A DNA stretch of 64,000 nucleotides, taken from Planosporangium sp963837285. Lineage in GTDB: Bacteria; Actinomycetota; Actinomycetes; Mycobacteriales; Micromonosporaceae. The stretch covers positions 2,480,001-2,544,000 of the forward strand of contig CAWIMS010000001.1 of assembly GCA_963837285.1 (NCBI GenBank), written 5' to 3'. A program made the translations under genes and the position numbers. Positions 57,179 to 64,000 of this stretch are shown here, in pieces. The notes under the pieces are model-generated. The model made no database searches. It saw nothing but the letters and a program-made list of their open reading frames with translations, and was not told where the DNA came from. Every line of letters begins with the position of its first letter. Position 1 is the first letter of the stretch.

Positions 57179-59722
57179 TCAGCGCAAGGTCACCTCCAGC
57201 GCGTGCCGGCCGGACGAGCCGGCGTCGACGTGTACCTCGGTGCCGCGGGCGGTGGTCACCGAACGGTACGCCACCCGGTGCCCGTCCAGCCGTACCTCCG
57301 CGGCCGTCGCGCCGGACGGCAGCACGGCGCCGAGTGATAGTCCACATCGGACACTGGAGGTCACGCCGACCGTGAGCGACCGGCCGGACAGCGTGGCGAC
57401 CACGTCGATCGAACCGCCGCCGACCCGGATGTCGGACCCGGCGATGCGCCGCTGGCCCGGCGGAAGCTGCGGGACGACCGCCAGCCGGCCGTTGCCGACA
57501 TCCGGATCCACCCCGAGTTGCTGGTGTACCACCGGCCAGAGCACCCCGTACGCACCCCACGCCTGCAACACGCTGGAACGGCTCAGGAAGTCGTGGTCGA
57601 TGTTGGCCGGGAAGTCCGGCGACGGCGCGATCTCCGGCATCGCGCCGGGCATCTCCCACACCGACGGGTCGAGCTGGATCCGGGCGTTGCCGTCGGTGTA
57701 GAACCGCTGCGGCCCGAGCCGCCCGTAGTTGCCCTCGGCGACCGCCATCACGGCCGAGTTGAGCGAGAACGTCTCCCGGTCCGACTGCACGGTCGACACC
57801 ACGCTGTCACAGCTGGGGCCGCGGTTGCCGGCCGGATCGCTGGTCGGCCCGGTGCCCGTGTGCAGCAACCCGTACTCGCTGGTGTAGCAGTCCCGCTCCC
57901 GCTGGGCCAACGCGACTGTCGCATGTGGACCGGACGCCAGCGGCCCGGCCGGCAGCTCCGCCTCCATCGGGGTCAGCCCGATCCAGTGCCGCTGGAAGAC
58001 TTTGACGTCACCGGGATCGGCCAGCGAGTCGGCGTACGCGTTCGCGTCACCGCCGTACCACCACGCCTGCTCGAACCGCTGTTCGCGCTGCGCCGCCTGG
58101 GTGTTGGCCCAGCTGGCGGTCGCCGTGTCCCCCCGGCTCGCGGCCAGGTCGGCGAGGTCGCGCAGGCCCCGGATCGTGTAGACGGTCACGTCGAGCTTCT
58201 CCTGGCCCATGCCGGGCCGCTCCACGTTGCCGAGGCCCTCCGGCCAGCCGTCGCCGTCGACGTCCAGACCGACGACGTACCGCGTCGAGCGCACCGCGAG
58301 GTCGTACATCTCGTCCCGGAACCGGTTGTCGCCGGTCCACCGCCAGACCAGCGCCACCGCGCTCGCGAACTTGGCGCTCTCGTCGGTGTTGCCGGCGTCG
58401 GCGTTGGCGCCGAAGTACACCTGCCCGTCCGGCGTCACCTCGTGCACGATCTTGCCGGACCGCGCGTTGACCAGGTCGCTGATGTCGCGCAGCGCGCGCA
58501 GGTGGTTCTCGATCGCGTCGAACTGCCCGGCCGCGACCGCCGCGAACGCGGTGTATTCACCGTCGGTCGCGAACAGCCACGGGTAGTCCGGCCAGCCCGC
58601 GCCGATCCACCGGGCGACGGGCACCGTGCCGGCCGGCGCCGGATAGTCCTTTCCTTCGTGGCTGGCGAAAACCTTGAGATCAAACGCACTTTGTACCGAG
58701 TCCGCCAGGTTCTGTTTCGACCACTCCACGCTCTGCGCCAGCAGCGGGTCGCCGGGCAGGTCGACCCGGGTGCGGTCGGCCACGGCGGACCGGGCCGCGG
58801 TCTTGGCGGCCAGCGCCCGGGCCGGGTCGCGCAGCGCCCGGGTCAGCTCGCCGTATGCCGGCTGGAGACCCTGGTCCGAACCGGCGACCGCGAACCACAC
58901 GGTGCGCTGGCCGCGGGACAGGTCGAGCGTGTAGCTCAGCTCGCCGCCGGTGCCCTTGCCGTACGGGCCGTCGTCGCAGCGCGGGGGAGCGGGGTCGCTC
59001 TCCGGGCACACCACGGCGGGATCCTGCGGACCGCGCAGCGCCGGCCCGAGCTTGTGCGCGTCCGGGGTGAGGCTGCTGCCCACCAACGCGGCCCAGTCGT
59101 GCGCCGCGGCGCCGGCCACCGGTGGCGTGCCGGTTTCCCGGAACACCAGGTTGCGGCCGTCGAAGCCGCCGCTGTCGGGAAGGTTGAACGCGGCCTGACC
59201 GGGCGTGGTCCAGCCCCACGGGTAGGCGGACAGCAGCTCGGAGTGCGCGTCGACGGTGAGCTTGACCTGCCTGGTCGGTTTGGCCGCCGCGAATGTCAAC
59301 CCGACCAGGCCGGCCCGGCCGCCATCGGGCGCCACGTCGACCCGTTGCACCCGCATCCCGCCCGGGCCGGCGAGATCCATCCGCGCGTACCCTTGCCCGC
59401 TGGTGAACCGGGTGGCTTTCAGCCATTGGCCGTCGGCGGCGAACCACAACCCGTCGAGCAGCTTGATCGGCGGGGTCCAGAAGCCGCCCATCTCGCCGCG
59501 AATGTGCCAGCCGGTGGCCGGATAGGTCGCGTCTTCGGCGCCGACCTCGTAGAAGTGGTCACCGGTGGTGACGAATCGCCGGTCGGCGAGCCGGGTGGTT
59601 TCGGCGAGGGTGCGGGCTTTGGATCCCGCTGGCCCAGCGGCGCCCGCTGGCGCCGCCACAGCGACCACTGTGCCGGTGACCAGGGCGGCGGCGATGATCC
59701 GGGTGGACAGACGGCGACTCAT
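57179..59722 (-). CDS. Secreted six-hairpin glycosidase-like enzyme
   Basis: The 847-residue protein has a signal peptide (ending VAAPAGAAGPAG), a beta-sandwich N-terminal part (about 60-330), and an (alpha/alpha)6 barrel typical of glycogen-debranching/GH63/GH78-like glycosidases. Barrel segments are ARWIGAGWPDYPWLFATDGEYTAFA, GKIVHEVTPDGQVYFGANADAGNTDESAKFASAV and VGLDVDGDGWPEGLGN. The acidic residues in FATDGEYT and DTDESAKF-like motifs are candidate catalysts. A short beta domain ends it. The exact GH family is not certain; alpha-glucosidase, mannosyl-glucosidase or rhamnosidase activity is possible. GGAGG lies before ATG 59722. It is convergent with the GS-like gene. Confidence 0.78.
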   Translation of the reverse strand: MSRRLSTRIIAAALVTGTVVAVAAPAGAAGPAGSKARTLAETTRLADRRFVTTGDHFYEVGAEDATYPATGWHIRGEMGGFWTPPIKLLDGLWFAADGQWLKATRFTSGQGYARMDLAGPGGMRVQRVDVAPDGGRAGLVGLTFAAAKPTRQVKLTVDAHSELLSAYPWGWTTPGQAAFNLPDSGGFDGRNLVFRETGTPPVAGAAAHDWAALVGSSLTPDAHKLGPALRGPQDPAVVCPESDPAPPRCDDGPYGKGTGGELSYTLDLSRGQRTVWFAVAGSDQGLQPAYGELTRALRDPARALAAKTAARSAVADRTRVDLPGDPLLAQSVEWSKQNLADSVQSAFDLKVFASHEGKDYPAPAGTVPVARWIGAGWPDYPWLFATDGEYTAFAAVAAGQFDAIENHLRALRDISDLVNARSGKIVHEVTPDGQVYFGANADAGNTDESAKFASAVALVWRWTGDNRFRDEMYDLAVRSTRYVVGLDVDGDGWPEGLGNVERPGMGQEKLDVTVYTIRGLRDLADLAASRGDTATASWANTQAAQREQRFEQAWWYGGDANAYADSLADPGDVKVFQRHWIGLTPMEAELPAGPLASGPHATVALAQRERDCYTSEYGLLHTGTGPTSDPAGNRGPSCDSVVSTVQSDRETFSLNSAVMAVAEGNYGRLGPQRFYTDGNARIQLDPSVWEMPGAMPEIAPSPDFPANIDHDFLSRSSVLQAWGAYGVLWPVVHQQLGVDPDVGNGRLAVVPQLPPGQRRIAGSDIRVGGGSIDVVATLSGRSLTVGVTSSVRCGLSLGAVLPSGATAAEVRLDGHRVAYRSVTTARGTEVHVDAGSSGRHALEVTLR

Positions 59723-59850
59723 GGCAGCCACCTCCGGGGGTGTCGGCGCTGACTCCTGACCCTCAGGTTGGTACGGGTCGAAGCACTTCGCAAACCGTGG
59801 GCACCGGTGCTTGTCACAAATCGCATATCCCTCGCATACGATGAGCGGCC

Positions 59851-60951
59851 ATGAACGCGCCCGCGGACACCGTCGACCTCGCCCACCGGCGGATGCACAA
59901 TCTGCGCCTGTCGGGGCTGCCACTGGCCTCGGTCGAGGACGCGGTGCGTTGGCTGGGCGCGGTGCAGTCGCAGGACTACGGGCCGGCGAAGTGGTCGATC
60001 GGCCTGCGGGTGCCCGGCATCAGCGACACCGATGTCGACAAGGCGTTCGCGGACGCGGCCATCCTGCGCACCCACGTGCTGCGTCCCACCTGGCATTTCG
60101 TCCTGCCCGCCGACATCCGGTGGTTGCTCGCGTTGACGGCGCCCCGGGTGCACGCGCTCAACGCGTACTACTACCGCCAGCTCGGGCTCGATCCCGACAT
60201 CCGGCGGAAGTGCCACACCCTGCTCGCCGGGGTGCTGGCCGGTGGCGGCCAGCTGACCCGCAAGGAGATCACCGCCGAGCTGGCCGGCGCCGGGGTGACA
60301 ACCGACGGCTTCCGGCTCACGTACATCCTGATGAGTGCCGAACTGGACGGTGTGCTGTGCAGCGGTGCGCTGCGCGGCAGGCAACACACGTATGCGCTGC
60401 TCGACGAGCGGGCTCCGGACGCGCCGGAGCTGACCCGCGACGAGGCGCTGGCCGAGCTGACCCGGCGCTACTTCACCAGCCACGGCCCAGCCACCGCCAA
60501 GGACTTCCGCTGGTGGTCGAGCCTGACCGCCGCCGACGTGCGGGACGGCCTGGACGCGGTCGGGGCGCACCTGACGCACGAGGTCATCGGCGGCGTGTCC
60601 TACTGGTCGGCCGGATCCACCCCACCGCCGGCGGTCGGGTCTCCCACGGCCCACCTGTTGCAGGCCTACGACGAGTACATCGTCGGGTCCAGCGAGAGCA
60701 GGTATGTGCTCGACGTGTCGGGTGCGGCCCGGATCAACACCCGGGACCGGGCTGTCTACAACGGGGTCGTCATCCTCGACAGCCAGGTGGTCGGCGCCTG
60801 GAAGCGCACGGTAGAGCGGGGCCGGGTGACGATCACGGCCGCGCTGTATACGCCGCTGGACGACGCGCAGACCGAGGCGCTGCGCGACGCGGCCAACCGG
60901 CACGGGCAGTTTCTGGGACTGCCCGCGTCGGTTGAGGTGACCGCGGCGTGA
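59851..60951 (+). CDS. AlkZ/HTH_42-type winged-helix protein
   Basis: The 366-residue protein matches the winged-helix DNA-binding (HTH_42/AlkZ-like) family: HNLRLSGLPLASVEDAVRWLGAVQSQDYGPAKWSIGLR at the start, then LRPTWHFVLPADIRWLLALTAPRV, RYFTSHGPATAKDFRWWSSL and YDEYIVGSS. AlkZ members are DNA glycosylases that unhook interstrand crosslinks and often protect antibiotic producers. The HVLRPTWH motif and QxQ-like VQSQDYGPA are conserved here. Whether this one is a glycosylase or only DNA-binding is unknown. ATG 59851 is 128 bp from the divergent glycosidase gene. Confidence 0.85.
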   Translation: MNAPADTVDLAHRRMHNLRLSGLPLASVEDAVRWLGAVQSQDYGPAKWSIGLRVPGISDTDVDKAFADAAILRTHVLRPTWHFVLPADIRWLLALTAPRVHALNAYYYRQLGLDPDIRRKCHTLLAGVLAGGGQLTRKEITAELAGAGVTTDGFRLTYILMSAELDGVLCSGALRGRQHTYALLDERAPDAPELTRDEALAELTRRYFTSHGPATAKDFRWWSSLTAADVRDGLDAVGAHLTHEVIGGVSYWSAGSTPPPAVGSPTAHLLQAYDEYIVGSSESRYVLDVSGAARINTRDRAVYNGVVILDSQVVGAWKRTVERGRVTITAALYTPLDDAQTEALRDAANRHGQFLGLPASVEVTAA

Positions 60952-60958
60952 TGCCATC

Positions 60959-61411
60959 TCATGCCGCCTCGGACGCGGGCGGCCCGGGCAGCACCAGCAC
61001 GTAGGTGCCGAAGTGCGCCGCGTCGCCAGGGCGGGCCGCGATCAGCAGGTCGGCGTCGACCAGCGTCGCGAGCAACCGGCGCAGCCCCGGTGGTCGCAGG
61101 TGCACCTGGAGCAGGATCCGGCGCACCGCCACCGGCGACAGCTCGGCGATCAGCGTGCCCGGCTGGCGCAGCTCGCCGGCCAGCAGCCGGGCCAGCATCG
61201 GCGGATGACCGCCGAGCCAGCGGGCCGCAACATATGCCTGCCAGGTGATCGCGTACGCCTCGGTGTAGGTGTTGTGGTCGACGGGTCGCACCAGGCCGGC
61301 GGACGGGCCGCGCGGGACGCGGGTGGGCAGCCGGTTGCGGGCTCCGCCGGTGACGCACCGCCAGCCGCGCCCGCTCTGGAGGACGCTCACCGGGTCGTCA
61401 TGCCGCGACAT
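60959..61411 (-). CDS. Uncharacterised partner protein of the histidine decarboxylase
   Basis: The 150-residue protein is not recognised. Residues 40-80 look helical (YTEAYAITWQAYVAARWLGG), and residues 95-140 look like a winged helix (GTLIAELSPVAVRRILLQVHLRPPGLRRLLATLVDADLLIAARP), faintly like DUF742 proteins. Its ATG overlaps the end of the decarboxylase gene by 14 bp, with GGGAGAAGG just upstream, so the two are translationally coupled. A regulatory or accessory role in the histamine-type pathway is inference. Confidence 0.6.
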   Translation of the reverse strand: MSRHDDPVSVLQSGRGWRCVTGGARNRLPTRVPRGPSAGLVRPVDHNTYTEAYAITWQAYVAARWLGGHPPMLARLLAGELRQPGTLIAELSPVAVRRILLQVHLRPPGLRRLLATLVDADLLIAARPGDAAHFGTYVLVLPGPPASEAA

Positions 61412-62636
61412 GGGCCTTCTCCCGTTCGTGAGTCGCACCTCGGCGGTTTCCGACTGTCTGACGTGGACTGTGCGGCGGCCCGGGCGCGATGGCGGACTCC
61501 AGGTCGGTCAGGAACCGGTCGATCTGACTCCGGGTGACGCCGGGCATGCAGACGATGTGGCTGCGCCGGCCGCTGCTGGCCAGCACCCAGCGGTCTGTCA
61601 CCACCTTGGGCGGGGTCGCGAGCACCACCGTGAACGCGTGGTCGTTGCGATAGGCCTCCCAGCCGATGTCGACCAACCGGCGAACGGTGTAGGCCGCCAG
61701 CTCACGGGACCGCTCGGCGCGGGCGCGCAGGCCCTCCACGCCGTGGTGGCGGATCGCATACCACAGCACCAGCGGCGCGTGGCCGCTGCGGGAACCGCTG
61801 ACCGTCGTGTCCGGACTGCCGGTGTAGCGGGCGGTGCGGGTCAGCTCGGCCCGGTGACGCTTGCGCACGACGACCACGCCACACGGGAACGGGCTGCCGA
61901 CGAACTTGTGCCCGGACACGATGACGCTGTCGGCGCCGTCGGCGAAGTCGAACCCGGGCCGCTGGCTCGGCCCGAGCAGTGACAGCGGGATGCCGGCGAG
62001 CGCCGCGTCGGCGTGCACGAACCGGCGGTGGATCGCGAGCGAGTCGAGGATCTCGTTGATCCGGCGCACGTCGTCGATCGCTTCGGTCATCGTCGTGCCG
62101 ATCGTCGCCACCACGATCGCCGGCCGGTCGCGATGCCGGTCGAGCTGGGTGGAGAGGTCGGCGTAGTCGAGATGGCCGGTGTCTCCGACCCTGATCACGA
62201 TCGACGGCAGGTCCAGCAGGTCGACCGCCTTCGGCACGCTGTAGTGCGCGGCGGCGGAGTGGTAGACGACGGCGTCCGGGTGCAGCCGCCGGGCCACGTG
62301 CAGCGCGTAGAGATTGCCCTCGCTGGCACCGCTGGTGACATAGCCCCAGCGGTCGTCGGCCGGGGCGCGGAGCAGATCGGCCAGGAAGTCGACGACCTCG
62401 CGCTCCATCGGCTTGGTGTGCCCCGCCGCGGCGTCGACGAACGGGTCGCCGACGTTGTTGAGCAGTTGAGCGAGGAACGGCGCGAGCGGACGGTAGTCGA
62501 AATCCGTCGCGCCCGGAAAGCCGATGTTGGTCGGTCGCTCCCGCTCCAGCCGCGTCCACAGCGCGTCCAGCTCGGCCTGCACCGGTCGCTCCGCGGGCAA
62601 ATCCGCAGGTCTCTGCCCCGCCACATGGTGGCTCAC
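61398..62636 (-). CDS. Group II PLP-dependent histidine-decarboxylase-type enzyme
   Basis: The 412-residue fold-I PLP enzyme has the lysine in IVSGHKFVGSPFPCGVVV. Other motifs are GYVTSGASEGNLYALHVARR, SAAAHYSVPKAVDLL (the PLP-stacking His) and FVHADAALAGIPLSLL (Asp of the DAAL type). This pattern fits the bacterial serine/histidine decarboxylase group (PLP-Hdc). Product: histamine from histidine, or ethanolamine from serine. GTG 62636 follows GAGGAGC. The C-terminal 25 residues are Arg/His-rich and unusual. It heads a two-gene operon. Confidence 0.85.
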   Translation of the reverse strand: MSHHVAGQRPADLPAERPVQAELDALWTRLERERPTNIGFPGATDFDYRPLAPFLAQLLNNVGDPFVDAAAGHTKPMEREVVDFLADLLRAPADDRWGYVTSGASEGNLYALHVARRLHPDAVVYHSAAAHYSVPKAVDLLDLPSIVIRVGDTGHLDYADLSTQLDRHRDRPAIVVATIGTTMTEAIDDVRRINEILDSLAIHRRFVHADAALAGIPLSLLGPSQRPGFDFADGADSVIVSGHKFVGSPFPCGVVVVRKRHRAELTRTARYTGSPDTTVSGSRSGHAPLVLWYAIRHHGVEGLRARAERSRELAAYTVRRLVDIGWEAYRNDHAFTVVLATPPKVVTDRWVLASSGRRSHIVCMPGVTRSQIDRFLTDLESAIAPGPPHSPRQTVGNRRGATHEREKAHVAA

Positions 62637-62744
62637 CTTAGCTCCTCTTCCCGCACGTCGAGATCGCCAGAACGATCGTACATATGTTCGAAGAGCACCT
62701 GTAGATCGATTTGCGTGACCCGCCGGTAGCGCAGAGTGCGGTGC

Positions 62745-62825
62745 CACGATCGGCACAACTTCCCGGAAGTTGTGGCCTCCGGGGGTGGCTGAGACCACAA
62801 CTTGCCGGAAGTTGTGCCGATCGTG
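62745..62825. repeat. Palindrome family A, copy 11
   Basis: CACGATCGGCACAACTTCCC begins the left arm and GTTGTGCCGATCGTG ends the right arm, with CCGGAAGTTGTGGCCTC and its near-complement inside. It lies between two minus-strand genes and abuts a tandem repeat. Confidence 0.92.
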
Positions 62826-62900
62826 GCGGGCCGGGCCGGGCCGGGCCGGGTCGGGTCGTGGCGGGCCGGGTCGTGGCGGGCCGGGTCGTGGCGGGCCGGT
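62826..62900. repeat. Short tandem repeats abutting palindrome copy 11
   Basis: Four CCGGG units (62831-62850) are followed by three 15-bp units TCGTGGCGGGCCGGG (starts 62856, 62871, 62886). TCGTGGCGGG also occurs directly at the palindrome edge (62821), so the array probably grew from it. Confidence 0.9.
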
Positions 62901-64000
62901 CAGGTCAGCCGGTCGCGGGCGGCCTTCTCGCCGTCGACGTCGCCGGCCTCGTGGCACGCTTCCGCCGCCTCCGCCCAGTACCGTTTGGCCTCGGCCATTT
63001 GGTCCAGCGCCTCGGCGGCGTCACCGAGGTAGAGCAGGGTACGTCCGAGCGGCCGGCCGGCCGCCTCGTGCATGCGCAGGCTGTCCAGCAGCAGCCCACG
63101 GGCCTGCTCGGCGCGACGCCGATCGCTGCTGAGGACGATCGCACCCGCGTTGAGCAGCGCCGACGCGTGTCCGAACCGGTCGGGAGTGGCTTCATAGCAG
63201 TCGAGCGCGGCGCTCCAGGCGTGCGCCGCGTCGAGCCGTTCGCCGAGCCACCACTGGGCCAGCGACAGGTTGGTCAGTGCCGCGGCGTACCCGCGCCGGT
63301 CGCCGATCGTGTCGAACCGGTTCGCCGCCTGGATCAGGTGGTGCCGTGCCTTGAGCGGCTCGTGCCGGGCGAGGAACGCCGCGCCGAGGCCGAGGTCGGT
63401 GAGCGCCTGGCCGGCCCGGTCGGACGGCGAGCGCTGCCGGCGGGCCCGGTGCAGCTGATCGAGCGCCCCGGCGATGTCCTCCTGATCGAGCAGGGCGAGG
63501 CCGAGGTTGGTCCGCGACTGGGCGGCCCCGCGCCGGTGCCGCAGCCCGACCGCCTTCGTCAGCTCGACGGCGGCCTCGTGTGGCCGGCCCTGCCAGCGGT
63601 ACACGGCGCCCAGTTCGTTGTGTGCCCACCCGGCGACCGTCGCCCGGTCGCGTGCCACCGGACTGTCCAGGACCGCGCGGCACACGGCGGCCCAGTCGGC
63701 GAGCCGGCCGTGCGCGGCGTACCAGGTGGACAGTGCCATGGCCAGCCGCAGCCACCAGCGCCGGACCCGGCGGGGCGGATCGGCCGGCAGCGCCCCCGGG
63801 GTGCCCCACGGGTCGCAGGCGATGGTGTGCAACAGCGCGCCGTGGCGGGTGAACCAACCGGTACCCAGGCCGGCCGGTGCGGTGGTGTCAGCCCCGGGCG
63901 GGCTGGCGATCCCACCGGCCGCCGGGACGGCCAGTTCCGCGGCGAACCGTTCGGCCTGGCGGGCCAGGTACCGCACCAGCCTGCCCTGCGCGGCCACCTG
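62900..64000 (-). CDS. C-terminal TPR region of a large regulator (5' end outside the window)
   Basis: The frame is open to the window edge, so the gene starts beyond 64000. The visible 366 residues are helical repeats with TPR signatures (AHNELGAVYRWQGRPHEAAVELTKAV, LGLALLDQEDIAGALDQLHRA, ALTNLSLAQWWLGERLDAAHAWSAAL). This resembles the C-terminal sensor part of NB-ARC/AfsR-type regulators or a stand-alone tetratricopeptide protein. No catalytic or DNA-binding domain is in view. The stop lies next to the GGCCGG-rich tandem repeat. Confidence 0.75.
   Translation of the reverse strand, partial: QVAAQGRLVRYLARQAERFAAELAVPAAGGIASPPGADTTAPAGLGTGWFTRHGALLHTIACDPWGTPGALPADPPRRVRRWWLRLAMALSTWYAAHGRLADWAAVCRAVLDSPVARDRATVAGWAHNELGAVYRWQGRPHEAAVELTKAVGLRHRRGAAQSRTNLGLALLDQEDIAGALDQLHRARRQRSPSDRAGQALTDLGLGAAFLARHEPLKARHHLIQAANRFDTIGDRRGYAAALTNLSLAQWWLGERLDAAHAWSAALDCYEATPDRFGHASALLNAGAIVLSSDRRRAEQARGLLLDSLRMHEAAGRPLGRTLLYLGDAAEALDQMAEAKRYWAEAAEACHEAGDVDGEKAARDRLT

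Overview
The window is high-GC DNA with many GTG and TTG starts. It carries a SARP regulator, large secreted glycoside hydrolases, a DmdR/IdeR-type iron box and a DUF6131 protein. This points to a filamentous actinomycete, and I would guess Micromonosporaceae or a close relative; that placement is inference from gene content. No rRNA, tRNA, CRISPR array, integrase or transposase gene was recognised.

Layout. 1-5.7 kb: the end of a probable M15-type peptidase, a hypothetical gene, a secreted GH92 alpha-mannosidase under a LacI-type operator, and an anchored protein with a golvesin-like domain. 5.7-12.4 kb: a tightly packed minus-strand stress operon reading hsp20, gutted dnaK, grpE-like leader, dnaJ remnant, cbpM, hdeD, peroxiredoxin, DsbA-like, ybjQ-like, clpC. 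A LuxR/MalT-type regulator diverges from it (12.6-15.3 kb). 15.5-28.2 kb: GH2 exo-beta-glucosaminidase, two VCBS-repeat cell-wall hydrolases (GH25 and NlpC/P60) sharing an 826-bp duplicated tail, an AfsR-like SARP, an orphan receiver and a GH27 alpha-galactosidase. 28.2-35.4 kb: DUF488, an iron-box gene, VOC, a sulfite-oxidase-like/flavin reductase/DUF6510 trio, a GH75 remnant, an EamA transporter and Tex. 35.4-42.1 kb: WapI-like protein, membrane protein, dienelactone hydrolase, PAS sensor, aminotransferase remnant, DUF6131 and an ornithine-type decarboxylase. 42.7-47.4 kb: a GT2 synthase, HlyD-like adaptor and GH81 glucanase operon. 47.5-53.2 kb: a calcium-binding repeat protein, an esterase-esterase-ATP-grasp operon and a frameshifted metallophosphoesterase. 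53.3-64 kb: DEAD-box helicase, SDR, glutamine-synthetase-like ligase, six-hairpin glycosidase, AlkZ-like protein, histidine decarboxylase with a small partner, and part of a TPR protein.

Three things stand out. First, a family of about 75-bp palindromes (11 copies) is scattered between genes in every orientation. One copy supplies the end of a coding sequence, and three have tandem repeats grown from their edges. A second palindrome family (2 copies) shares the terminal motif GCCGATCTTG with it. Second, several genes keep both ends but have lost their middles (dnaK, GH75, aminotransferase), and others are truncated or frameshifted. Third, two operons look worth pursuing as systems: GT2-HlyD-GH81 (synthesis, export and trimming of an extracellular beta-glucan, inferred) and esterase-esterase-ATP-grasp (function unknown).
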